A DNA stretch of 64,000 bases from Aplectana chamaeleonis (taxonomy: Eukaryota; Nematoda; Chromadorea; Rhabditida; Cosmocercidae), in assembly GCA_029168955.1 (NCBI GenBank), contig JAPDOI010001448.1:62001-126000 (forward strand), given 5' to 3'. Every line of letters starts with the position of its first letter. Position 1 is the stretch's first letter. Positions 34,726-45,150 of the stretch are shown in pieces. A program made the position numbers and the translations under genes. The notes under the pieces are model-generated. The model ran no database searches and was not told the origin of the DNA. It saw only the letters and a program-made list of their open reading frames with translations.

Positions 34726-35117
34726 ATGCTTTGCACACTTAGGTCGAACATATTGTAATATTTTCAAGGTTTGATGATGCCATTATTGGCGAAAGCTCAC
34801 CAGTAAAGAATGATTTGAGGAGCCTCAAACATTTTTTCTTCAATATAAAGAATGAGGCTCAGGAAAAGCAGAATCTTGCCACAATCGCTGTATGCATAAA
34901 ACTAAATTCTGTCAGAGTAAATTGTGATCCCCCTCTCCATATTCGGTAAAAAGGCTACGGCCCTTCCCATCACCTCGCTGATGAGCAAACGTGAGCTCGA
35001 CCATAACTTCGAGAAGCGACTTTCCCGACATCACTGTTTCTGCACACCTACAGCCTGTGTAATTTGAGTGGGAAGCTGCGACGCTACTGGCGTGAAGAGT
35101 TTAACACGGATAAACTA
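34726..35117. other. No recognised feature
   Basis: Nothing I can name. Confidence 0.3.
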
Positions 35118-35451
35118 ACAAGGGACGCCCCCCGGGGGAAGTGACGCCTTGAAAAAAGTTCTTCTAAAAGTTGTGGGGAGAGGATATAGTAACATTACTG
35201 TATGTTGGGTTTTACCTAAGGGCCTTCTGATATTCCAGACAAAAGAAAAAACTATTTTAAACTACCTGTAACCTTTTTCTCGGAGCAGCTGGAGTTTGAT
35301 CATATGCTCGGCACTCATTTAGTTACAACTAAATTGCCCTATACTAGGTTTGACGGTTTGATTCTCACTGATTCGTAAAATATAAGCCGTTTCCGAGCTC
35401 ACTGTGCATTCCATTCCTTGTATCACTTAATTGAAGTTGCCCAATCCACCA

Positions 35452-35526
35452 TGCAGGGATGGTCGAGAGAATAACGATGGGGAATGCTAAACTACGAAAG
35501 GTTGTGGGTTCGATTCCCGCAATGCA
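35452..35526 (+). pseudogene. tRNA-Ser-like relic or tRNA-derived SINE head
   Basis: A good B box (GGTTCGATTCC) and a TψC stem (GTGGG/CCCGC) are present, with an A-box-like TGGTCGAGAGAATAACG. The anticodon position would read GCT (serine). The acceptor stem pairs only partly (TGCA with TGCA), and the anticodon stem is poor, with no proper serine variable arm. It is therefore unlikely to be a working tRNA gene. A tRNA pseudogene or a tRNA-derived SINE is the better reading. Confidence 0.5.
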
Positions 35527-35666
35527 GCTTCTGGAAAAATTGTTTTGCATTTGTTCGATTGTTTATCCACGAGGTTTCTCACACACATTTTAACTTGCTT
35601 TTTCCAATCTGGCTGGATTTACAATTTCTATCGCGTGAATCCCAGTAGTATATGAAATTTCCTCAC

Positions 35667-35900
35667 CTTATTCAAAAAATTATCCTTCCTTTCTTCTTGT
35701 GCTGGCATTTCGGGTTCATCGAGAAATATTGTAATGTGAGCATCTTCTAACTTTGTATAACTTTGCTTGATAAAAAGAGAACACCTTTCTTGAACACATA
35801 AAAGTCGTTTGCGAATCATCGTAGAAAAAATTATTGCCATTGTAAGAAGCAAAGCGATGAACCCTTTTTTAAAAATTATCATCATGGCCGCAGTTTTCAT
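35667..35900 (-). CDS. Candidate first exon: small membrane-anchored or secreted protein
   Basis: An ATG at 35900 (minus strand) opens 78 codons that end exactly, in phase 0, at a strong splice donor, AAG|GTGAGG (donor complement at 35661-35666). The peptide has a short basic start, then a hydrophobic run (about residues 13-27, GFIALLLTMAIIFST) that fits a signal peptide or membrane anchor, then a basic loop with two cysteines, and an acidic tail (LDEPEMPAQEE). Reading on past the donor, the frame stops at about 35628. I do not recognise the family and cannot place the next exon. It lies within the 35118-36322 transposon-like element, so it could be an element gene, a captured exon or a chance frame. 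Confidence 0.35.
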
Positions 35901-36323
35901 TTTCAGAAGTCGACAATCGGTTGACCAATACATCTGCTGACCCTTCATCGAAAACGGCTAAACTTGGCTCGATCATGCAGAATTTTTTTCGATTATCTTA
36001 TCGAGTTCGAAGGTGAATGAGTGAGCGAGCATATGGCGAAAAAAAAGTCGAAAAAACAATTCTCTCCATATTGATCCAATTAAAGCAGATTGAGGTAGAT
36101 GGGTGTTAGATATAGTAGCCAGCCAATTTTCGCTTGTGAAAAACCGAAAGCACGGCCATGGTGGTCGGTTGAAGGGAATGCGCCCGCTAATTTTTCGTTT
36201 TCCCTCTACCGGATGGTCCTTAGGTAAAACCCAACATACAGGAATGTTACTATATCCTCCCCCTACAACTTCTAGAAGGACTTTTTTCAGGACGTCACCT
36301 CCCCCGGGGGGTCGTCCCTTGTA

Positions 36324-36749
36324 AGGCATCTTTCATAGTCCTCACCGCAAGCGCGGCACGCGCGTGACGCGTGGGACGAGCGGTTGACTATGAAATTTTT
36401 CACCCCGCCGGACGAGCGGGAAGCTACTATGAAATCATCGGCGGTACCGCCATGGCGGTGCGGGTAAATGTCGGGCCCTAACCGTGACAAGCACAGAAAT
36501 TGCTGCATTGCATTTGCGTATGCGGTAGCGCAGGATAGTCCCAGAATTATTTATGTCGGAGTGGACTCAACTCAAGAAGCAAGTATTGATTGACACGGTT
36601 AAACCGCCACGGCGGTTTGGCGACGCGGCTATGGTGGTGCCGGTGGACTACGAAACTTCTTACCGCGCGTGCAGCGCTTTTATAGTCCACCGCGCTTCCC
36701 GCACGTCACGCGCGTGCCGCGCTTGCAGTGAGGACTATGAAAGATGCCT
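36324..36749. mobile_element. GC-rich foldback MITE, copy 2
   Basis: Ends AGGCATCTTTCATAGTCCTC and its exact inverse; subterminal ACCGCAAGCGCGGCACGCGC on the left is matched at the right. It is related to 22118-22549 throughout, including the TATTTATGTCGGAGTGGA centre. It is better preserved than copy 1. Confidence 0.85.
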
Positions 36750-36833
36750 AATGATGATGACACCGATCGAACGATTTTGCGCCCAGTAGCAGAGTGCTGC
36801 TTCCTAGTTGAATGACTCGAACCATACATACAG

Positions 36834-36966
36834 TCGGCACTGATCGCACTGATACTTTGCGTTCGCTATTGAAGCGTGGCCCAAACTCAGTACAAGTATT
36901 CTATAACGCATCGAGTTTTCGCCAACCTTCAATAGAGAACACAAAGTATCATTGCGATCCGTGTCA
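36834..36966. mobile_element. Small hairpin element
   Basis: Ends GGCACTGATCGCACTGATAC and the inverse of GTATCATTGCGATCCGTGTC. The right interior CGCCAACCTTCAATAGAGAA matches the element at 49001-49143 closely, so the two form one family. Confidence 0.65.
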
Positions 36967-38051
36967 AAGGTAAACCCCGTAAGAAAGCGACTGCCCACAC
37001 ACGCGAGCGGCGTACGTGCTGTCGCATAGGTGTTTTTCGAATTTGGGAACCGATTAGCAGGAATACATGACAAATGGAAATATTATCCCAATCAGCTGTT
37101 TGCAACAATGCGAAGACTTATCCGAAATAATGCCTTTGCGACGGCCGCTCCACACGTAAGCCGACCGCATGGACGGATAATTTTATTCGGACAGGCCTTG
37201 TGTGTCAATTGATCGCAGAGTTCTACTAGTCCTGTCTCTAGTGGAGACCGAAAGAACGCCGTGTTATTACTTCTCCGAAAACCTGGTCTATTCACCAGAA
37301 GACGGATTGATGAACCGCAGCCAAAAAAATGCCGCCTTTGAAACAATCTTCAGTGAAGAGATAAAACATGCGCAGTTTGTTATCTCTTCTTTTTAGTTGC
37401 TGACAACAAATTTAACGTTCTTAGTGTTTTTTTAGCTATGACGTGATGGAGGATCACATGTCATGCATGTTAAATGTCGTCTTTAAACTGTAGGTTGTTG
37501 GTGCAACTCCACGTCTCAGACCACACGTCATCTTTTTACAGCATACTGCACGCGCCTTCCTGGCCTTGCTGTGCGGATTGAAGGTGACTCCATGAGCAAA
37601 ACATACGTCATTCAACAACAATCAATTGTCATCATAGCAACGCCTCTGGTACTGTCGTGCATTCCTTTAGTCACATGCTAATTTCAGCTGTTAGCGACGC
37701 TGTTTTAAGGCGTTTTTGCAGTGTCTCGCTGTTTGTTTACAATTTCGATTAAATGATGGAAAAGAACTGGAATGATGTTTATCATAGGAGAGCGGCGAAA
37801 GATGGATGATATGGGTAGGGTGTGGGTAGGGAGCGAGGGGTTGGCGAAGCTATTCGATGGCGACCTTTCGCTGATGACGTAGTCAAACAGTTCGTGGCAG
37901 AGTCAATTTGAGAGAAACTGATTATGGATTCGTCTAGTCTCATAATAACGAAAACGTCTTTATCGAGTTTCGATACCACGGATAATGCGATCTTTGGATA
38001 AGGGCCGGGGTCAACGAGAGGATCGGATCAGTCTCGCCAGAGCGCCTCTGT
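36967..38051. other. No recognised gene
   Basis: About 1.1 kb of apparently low-copy sequence. Overlapping frames on both strands at 37092-37396 have no recognisable product. Confidence 0.35.
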
Positions 38052-38134
38052 TTCATACCAAGTGAACTCATGTTTTCGGTTATCACAGCGCGTAGCGGTG
38101 GCTTTTCCGCCGAAACCTCCTTATCACTATGTAG

Positions 38135-38629
38135 TTATAGTCTATAGTGGAGTCCACCAAGAGTGTCTCATTTACTTATCAATGAGAAGCGGTCGATTGG
38201 AGATCAATGAACATGAAACTCGTTGCAGCACAACCGCTCTCGTTCAATCGGTATCGAGCGTGCTGGTATGGGATTCATGCACATTGATCCCCAGCCGACC
38301 GCTTCTTATTGATAAGTAAATGAGACACTCTTGGTGGACTCCACTATACAGCAATGGAAGTAGGACTTGGTGAGGTTGCGGACTCTTCCTAACATACTGT
38401 AGCCTGATTGTGTTCCCACTCATTTTTTCGAGCTAACTGAGATTGGTCGGTGAGTTTTTGTTTCCTTTCTCGTATTTTCATTGCTTCCACAGATGTGGTT
38501 GTATCGGTGAAAACACAGAGTCACCAATCTATCACAGCTGCTTCGGAAAAATGAGTGATACCACTAACGAACTACCGTATGTTAAACGAGTCCGCAACCT
38601 CACCAGGTCCTACTTCCATTGCTGTAGAC
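38135..38629. mobile_element. Middle foldback (X), inserted in Z
   Basis: Inverted ends ATAGTCTA and TAGACTAT, followed by CAGCAATGGAAGTAGGAC and GGTGAGGTTGCGGACTC in both arms. The left arm is itself split after ATAGTCTA by element Y. Confidence 0.75.
38145..38346. mobile_element. Inner MITE (Y), inserted in X, TA target
   Basis: Near-perfect inverted arms of ~50 bp, starting TAGTGGAGTCCACCAAGAG, through TTTACTTATCAAT, to CGACCGCTTCTTATTG on the right. It is flanked by TA on both sides, and removing it with one TA restores the X end seen on the right. TA targeting fits Tc1/mariner-like MITEs. Confidence 0.8.
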
Positions 38630-38856
38630 TATATATTTCTTCGAGGCCCACCGCTCCGCTGCTGGTGATAATCGAAATCAACAGGTCGCTAGGAATGTAA
38701 GCTCTGGTACAGCCGTAGTGACCTGTTGATTTCGATTATCATCAGCAGCGGAGCGGTGGGCCTCGGTGAAATATATTTAGTGATAAGGAGGTTTCGACGA
38801 AAAAGCCACCGCTCCGCGCTGTGATAACCGAAAACATGAGTTCACTTGGAATGAAA

Positions 38857-39698
38857 CAGAGTCTACCAGAGCTTACTTTTTCCTATCACCACAGAAGATT
38901 TATGTAAGAAACTGAATTGCTTTCTCCAAAAAGAGCAATTTCGTTGCTTTACAGAAAGGTAAGTGTTTTTGGGAGTTCAGGAAACATTCCTCGCAATCGG
39001 TCCAAAACTTTCAACTGGGGATTATTTAGGTCGCTGAAAGCGAATCTGGGGTCTGTTTGGCGTCAGACTTAAGGATAGTGGAGGCTGCGGTTGAAGTAGT
39101 GCCTTTTACTGGCGTTATTTTGAACATTGACAAATGGAACTCAAATTCGTGTTCAGCGTCTCAAATAACAACACCAACAGAGAAATTTGAGTCAAATCCG
39201 AGACTTTGACCGAGCAACCGTACACCCTCCGTTACATGCTTTAATTCAAGGAAAATCGTTGAGCCGGCCCCAGTTTTGTGTCAGGCAGCCCGAATAACCC
39301 TATGTAGAAGTTTTAAGACCACTTCATCGTAGAATTCTCGAAATCGTCAATGTCGCGTTTGGCCAGCAAAATCATCCCCATTTTGAAGCTTCGCACCAAA
39401 TCAGGTGGAATTATATAAATATTGACAATTGGGCCTCATTTTCGTAATCAGCACCCAAAAGAGCCTGTAGAAAAAATTTCAGCTCAATCCGAGACAATTT
39501 TTTGAACACCCTAAAAATTGCCATTCATGTACCTCTTTCTCTTCGCTATGAAAATACCCCATTTTGAAAATGTCCTGTAAAGTTCTGAGGCATTTAATGG
39601 ATTTCGAAAACGGACTACGTGTCCCATACCTACAACTATCAAAACATGATTTTATAGAAACTTTAGGCAGAACCTTAGGCAAAGGTAAAGTAGACTCT
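38857..39698. other. No gene; old relative of the 5.2-kb and 40-kb repeat
   Basis: The part 39000-39260 shares text such as GAGTCAAATCCGAGACTTTG with the dispersed repeat at 5228-5652. The 168-codon minus-strand frame 39479-39985 crosses three repeats and is not a gene. Confidence 0.4.
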
Positions 39699-39868
39699 GG
39701 GGTGCGTTCCAAGAATGTTCCCACGATACCGAGGGAGGGCAAATGGCCTTTCCATAGCCGAACTTGTTTCCCATGGCCACGAATAGTAACTGATAATTGC
39801 TTCCACGTAGCCGTGTCTACGTTTCCATGGGAATGTTTAGCCGTGGGAATGCTCTTAAAACGCACCCC
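39699..39868. mobile_element. 170-bp MITE
   Basis: Ends GGGGTGCGTTCCAAGAATG and the inverse of ATGCTCTTAAAACGCACCCC, with TTCCCAC and CCATGG blocks inverted inside. No matching target duplication seen. It abuts a half copy of Z. Confidence 0.65.
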
Positions 39869-40010
39869 TGGTGACCTGTGGATTGCGATTATCACCAGCA
39901 GCGGAGCGGTGGGCCTCGGTGAAATATAACTATTGATAAGGAGGTTCCAACGAAAAAGCCAGCGCTCTGCGCTGTGGTAATCCAAAACAGGAGCTTACTT
40001 GAAATGAACC
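39869..40010 (+). repeat. Half copy of the Z foldback
   Basis: Matches the right arm of Z: GACCTGTGGATTGCGATTATC, AGCAGCGGAGCGGTGGGC, TGATAAGGAGGTT. Only one arm is present. Confidence 0.7.
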
Positions 40011-40030
40011 AGAGTCTAACAAAGAACTAC

Positions 40031-41135
40031 TTTTAGTCAGCCTGGCTCCTCCGAATGAAATAGACATTTCTAAAACCGTTTCTGGAGTAGAATCCGATTG
40101 TCGTCTTTGCAGCTGCCCAAAACCTCCCTTAAAAAAGTTATACGCGTTTTTCAATGCCTCGCGGTAAGGTAAAAAAGCTTCCTGAAATTTCGTGGAAGGG
40201 TAGGGCTCCGTGGAATTTTTAGGGTGTTTTGAACAAAATTTCGGTTTCGGCTCAAAACTTGTATGCAGGAGTAACCTAGGGTGCTGAACACGAATCTAGA
40301 GTCCGCTTGTCAGAATTCTAAGGTTTACTGTAGGTTACGGAAGGTACCATGTCATTTAGGGGGCAAAACCTAACTTATTGTTAGTAATTCGTAAATCAAC
40401 AAATGGACGCTAAACACGCTTCGTATCCACCACTCCGAATAACCCCCGCATACCAATTTTGAGTCGAATCCGAGACTGACCCAACTGCCGTATACCCACA
40501 GTGATCTACCGTAATCTGTCAAAATCCATAAACGGACCACAGATTCATGCTTAGCACTCCAAATCTTCCCCCAGAGAAGCAATCTGAGCCCTATCTACCG
40601 TGGCATTCTGGAAATCTCGTATGAATGTCGCGTTTTGCCCTAAAAATTCTCCCTCGATGGGAAGCTTTGAACGATGGAAGCCGAACAGTGTGGAAAAACG
40701 ACAAATAAACCCCAGATTCGCGATCAGCGCCCAAAATAATCCACTAGGGAGAACTTCATGTCAAATCTGGAACATTTTTTGAAAACGCTTCAAGAGCCCT
40801 CTCGTTGGTATAAATAAACGCCCTATCAATAATCCGTACAAGTTCAAAACAGCATCAGTCTGTGCAAAGTTTGGAAAATGTGCCTTCACTCAAACTTTGT
40901 TCAGGGAAGTAGTCTTGTTCACTGAACACAATTATAATGTCCGTTCCCGGATTTTACAAGGACTAATTCCCGTTCCGGAAGGTGCTATAGGTACGAAAAT
41001 CTGGTGAAAAACGCCTATAGCCTTTTTCGGAGTAGTTTTAAGATGCTGCGAAGACCATAATCGGATTCTACGCCAGCCAAAAACGGTTTTGAAATACACA
41101 TTTTATCCGGAATGGCCAGGCTGACTAATAGTAGT
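40031..41135. repeat. Inverted repeat containing dispersed repeat, copy 2
   Basis: The ends (40031-40125 and 41035-41135) are inverted copies: AGTCAGCCTGGC at the left, GCCAGGCTGACT at the right, both with ATCCGATTRTCGTC-like text. The stretch 40130-40650 matches 5330-5652. The interior has no recognisable gene. Confidence 0.65.
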
Positions 41136-41998
41136 TCCCTTGTGAGCCCTAGTAAGACCTTTCTTATCTTACAGATGCTCTACGTCGGATATTCATTGAA
41201 CCCTCGCAGGAAAGAGGTAACGCGAGTGGAGAAGCCTTGCATTTCGATACTGTTGCGGTCAGCGGTTTCGCCAGTTTCGCTGTAAACCTCGTAGGTGCGA
41301 CGATGAGAATAGTGTCATAAGGTGTAACTAAAGGTTCGAGAGATTCGCACGAGAAGTTCAGCTCCAGGCAGGGTGATGAACGCAGTATGCAGCAAAAATA
41401 AAACGCTTCAGAAATGCTCCGTCCAACAATCTTTGGGAGCCCAGGAAATAGGTCATGGCAAAGCGGATATTACTTCGGAGGGAGGCCTAGCTTAGAGATC
41501 TTTAGACTCTATCCTTCGGCTCATTTGCTGTGTTCTGCAACAAGTGCTTGGTTCCACACATGAAATATGCATGCAGTTCCACTTAGTCATTTTGAGTTTC
41601 CCTTTCGCTTTTCAATCCGATTCTTATCATTTTCCTTTGACGCACTCGAGTGTTTTCTCCTGAGAGAAACCACGAGAGCCCTAAGATTTGCGAAAGTAGT
41701 CACCGTCGTCGTGGGTAAAGTGATTTGTGCTCTCCAGGAGCTCAGAGTGGTCGCTTATCAAAAAGCCAATCACTAACGCTATCCACCACATTTGATACTA
41801 GACAGCTGTTACAAGGAAAGACCAGCAAATTTATAGTTACGAAAGAAAATGAAGGGGAGGGTGAAGGGAATTCAAGGAGTCTCTCCCGTATGGACAAGCT
41901 GTTCAACGTGGAACCGGTTTTCAAGCGCGAAAATTTTAGAGTGGTTGCAAGGCACATGGATGCAGGTTATTCCAGACTAGACGCCTCCTTTTCTGATA
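41136..41998. other. No recognised gene
   Basis: Frames at 41567-41776 and 41725-42021 overlap. None has a known domain, though the latter ends at a good acceptor-like TTTCTACAG at 42009-42017. Confidence 0.35.
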
Positions 41999-42017
41999 TT
42001 GGCTTCATTTTCTACAG

Positions 42018-42306
42018 ATGAATCTAGGTGGCGAAGTCCATCAGAGTTTATGCATGCCAGGGCTGTGCGGAACCACATATTTATGTCATTTCCGCTTCGT
42101 GTTGTTGGGTTCTACCGTTCCGTTTCGGAGTTCTCGAGCCCACAAATGTACTCAAACAGTGCTACAATGTCATTGGTCGTGGGGGTGTTCAAGGATGTTT
42201 TTTTAGCAACGGATGTCGTCTTTCTTCCACAACACACCCAGGCGATTCATTCATGACAGTCGACTTTTGTGTGTTTAGAGGCACGTCTCATGAGTTTTCG
42301 GAGTGA
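42018..42306 (+). CDS. Possible exon, cysteine-rich in one frame
   Basis: Downstream of an acceptor-like TTTTCTACAG, all three plus frames stay open for 180-270 nt. The frame ending at 42306 has eight or so cysteines in its first 70 residues, including CQGC, SCC, KQCYNV, GCFF and NGC. That spacing could suit a small secreted disulphide-rich domain. No family recognised, and no donor or partner exon placed. A chance frame is about as likely. Confidence 0.2.
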
Positions 42307-43429
42307 TCCGCGAGCTCATTCGATCAAATCTCATAAAAACTTTTGAGAAGTTTCTATATGGAAGGTGAACAGAAATAGCTCTTCTTTTTCTGAACTTAGG
42401 GTGCCATTCCGGAGCGTGTTCCAAACATATTCCCTCTACACAATGGGAGGATTCTGTGAACCAGCGAAGGCCAAACAGTGCTCGATGATCCGTTTTTAGT
42501 ATGCCAAATGTAAGTTTCCTTATTTTAATCAATAAAGGAGATGCGATTCAGTATTGGTTTGTTTTGTTTGTTCTTAAACTTTTGATGAGTGATTCTTTTC
42601 ATAGATAGATCCGTAATTTTGCGGCGCTTGAGAATCGAGTTTTAATATCAGGCAATCAGTAGATTTCGTAGAGAGAAGCCAATTTCCAGAAACCTTTTCC
42701 TGGTTTTCCAAGGGCACAGTATCCAGTGGTGATTATACCGCGAAGAGAATTCGAATTCTGGGCTCCATGTATGCGAGTTTGGGGATCTTTAATTTTACAC
42801 CCTAATGTATCCAAGATAACGTAAGAAAATGCTTTGCAAATGACTTCGCAGAAATGATGTGAAGAATCTTGCTGCACAAAGATCATTTGACACCTTAGCA
42901 ATCTTGAAGAGCATTTGATGTGGCAGTTTTCTGAGAATCAGAAATAGACCGTGTTTATAGCACATGGTGCAGAGGAATAATGAGCAAAGCAGAGTACGTC
43001 TCTTAGCAAGAGCATGGCGGATGCCACAGTGAAGAGAACAAGCAATAATATCGAGCATCAGAGTTTGATTGGACAGCGAACGAAATCGGTGGATGTGCAA
43101 AAACTAAGCCGCTCCCAAAAGTGTCCGCAACGAAGGGTGCCGCGCCATAGCCGCACTTTCGACGGCAAGGGTTTTTAGCCCGAGTGCGGAAAGCTTTCTC
43201 GTTAGCATGGAACAGGTCGCCGCCAGCACTCATGTTGCTAAATGATATCGCTCGAAGGATGGACTCGACCGCCATCGGCTTACGTTGGGTGATAGCTGGA
43301 GGTTTGATAGCTAATTCGGGTCTTGAAAAGCATCGTACGCGCAAAAAAACCGTATCTTATTTTTTCATCTTTTGCGCAGGCGATTCTCTGACATACAAAA
43401 TAAGAGTGGAAAGGTTTACAAACGTCGCA
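42307..43429. other. No recognised gene
   Basis: A minus-strand frame, 42795-43100 (101 codons), reads somewhat like protein, with several cysteines and a basic C-terminal half. I cannot assign it. Confidence 0.3.
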
Positions 43430-43564
43430 GGCCGTATGCACATCTCTCCCCTCGCGTCCCCGTCCCCGCGAAGGCCATCCATGATTGGCCAATTTCGTCT
43501 GATGACCAATCACAGAGTGGCTTCGTGGAGACGGGAACGTGCGGGGCGAAATGTGCATACGGCC
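43430..43564. repeat. 135-bp hairpin MITE
   Basis: Inverted ends GGCCGTATGCACATCTCTCC and the inverse of GGGGCGAAATGTGCATACGGCC, with CGTCCCCG and GAAGGCCATC blocks inverted inside and a loop near the middle (ATTGG/CCAAT). Confidence 0.75.
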
Positions 43565-45150
43565 CCGGATGTGTTCTTTGCTTGAAACTTTTCAAGTGGG
43601 TGAAGTTCTCTTGCCTTCCGTTCACTGGAACGTATTAAAAAAAAGTTTGGGCAAGTTGGGCAAGATGGTCATTGGGCAAGTTTGGATGCTAATTTCCCGA
43701 ATAAAGAATTTCAAATGCTGAATCGTCCGCGCTTGTGATGGCGCTTCTGTTCCTTGCGCTAGATGGTTGGTGAAAACTGGTGGCGGATCGTCATTTTGAA
43801 CCCCTCCAACTTCAGAACCATATGTTTTTGACGCGCAAAACTTCACCGACGTGGTCCACACGGCTCATTCATCAAATTGAGCCTGAAAATGGAAAGCGCG
43901 AGCGATGCCTTTGAACTCCTAAGTCCGATCAATTTTCGATAGAATGTATTTCCTCTGGCTCTCTCCCATTATGATTAAACACTGGGATGCATAATGAGTA
44001 GCTGAATGATGCAACATAGGTGATGCTAGTTTATAGGAAGAGCACACGACAAGAAGTTTCCTGTTCTTCTTCTCTTCTACACAGAACCTTGGGGTTTAGT
44101 TTAAAGGCAGGATCAGGGCAGATTTTCGATTTCAAGACCTCTTGCTAAATCTGAGCGTATGCTACAGGTAGTTCCTGCGAAAACTGTGGAAAGTGAACTT
44201 CTTCAAGTTATTCCAGCCAGTATTATGTGTATTTCCACATTTCTGGAGCCAAAATAGAAAAAAATGAAATGAAGGCGAATCCAAGCTCGAAATTCTTGAA
44301 AGAAACATGGGAAGCAGAACACTCTTCTGAGCGGAGCAGATAATGATTTTTACTCGCGCACGGCCCAATTCTGCCCCCCCCCCCCGCGCGGTTTTCCAAA
44401 CTGCCCCCTCCCCTGCTCCCACACTGGGAGCATCCTAGCGTACATAGGCTTGACCCTGGTGTCAGCATTTGACCGGACCTTGCCTTCAAAGCAGATCTCT
44501 GGCTTCAATAATGAAGAAATAACGATAGAAGAACGGGCAGTTAGGTCATGTGATTCTCTTTGCTTTTTCATTTTTGGAACTCTCTAGAAATAAGGAGCCA
44601 TAGACACACATAAATTACACTACGACGTATGTAAAGTTCATTTGTATGAGAATATACAACAAGCACGGACAATGAAAGCATTGCCATTTTCTAATTATAT
44701 TTGATCCAATCTTCAAAATACTAAAAGTAAGTAAATCAATGAAAGGAAAGTTATGAAGAAGAAGTTGACAAAGCTCGTTTTGCCCCTGACCTCAGACGAA
44801 CTTTATCAAACAGCTCTGCTGGGGCTCCTCAGTGAGGAACAGAACTGTCGATGAGAAAGAAGGATGAATACGAGAGCATGAGCCGAGCAGAGTGAATTAG
44901 TGTTAGAAGCGTTAGAAAGAGGTATTAGGGCAAGAAGCTATAGTATACTAATAATATCAGAATGAAGTCCATTTGATCACAAGTCCTAATTTTGGACAGT
45001 ATCGAACACCGACCCATCAACAGTGAAGATTTAGTATGTTATGCTTTTTGCCAATTGTGTTACGCTTTTCTTACCATCTCTTAGGTTAAACTTATATGCT
45101 ATCATTTTTTGTTTATAGATGCATGTAATCATATTTACTTCTACGAATTC
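43565..45150. other. No gene; short repeats
   Basis: TTGGGCAAG recurs at 43645-43685. 43757-43900 is an inverted copy of 27135-27250. A run of 12 C is at about 44374-44385. Nothing else I can name. Confidence 0.4.

Larger units (their letters stand above)
35118..36322. mobile_element. 1.2 kb element with long GC-rich inverted ends
   Basis: Left end ACAAGGGACGCCCCCCGGGG and right end the inverse of CCCCCGGGGGGTCGTCCCTTGT. The similarity continues inward for ~110 bp (GTTGTGGGGAGAGGATATAG and TGTTGGGTTTTACCTAAGG on the left, inverted on the right at 36204-36300). It contains a tRNA-like relic (35452-35526) and a minus-strand exon-like frame (35667-35900). The right end touches the foldback at 36324. 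No transposase recognised. Confidence 0.7.
38052..38856. mobile_element. Outer foldback (Z) of a three-level nest
   Basis: Left arm 38052-38130 plus 38628-38690; right arm about 38710-38856 is its inverse. Ends carry CCAAGTGAACTCATG and its complement, with GGTTATCACAGCGCG, CCTCCTTATCACTA and CACCGCTCCGCTGCTG inside. The left arm is split by a ~500-bp insertion (element X). Single-arm copies stand at 29557-29700 and 39869-40010. Confidence 0.8.

Noticed and set aside
35452..35526. Functional tRNA-Ser(GCT) gene
   Set aside because: Acceptor and anticodon stems pair poorly and there is no proper long variable arm.
39479..39985. 168-codon minus-strand ORF
   Set aside because: It crosses a MITE, a half copy of Z and an old repeat; no domain.
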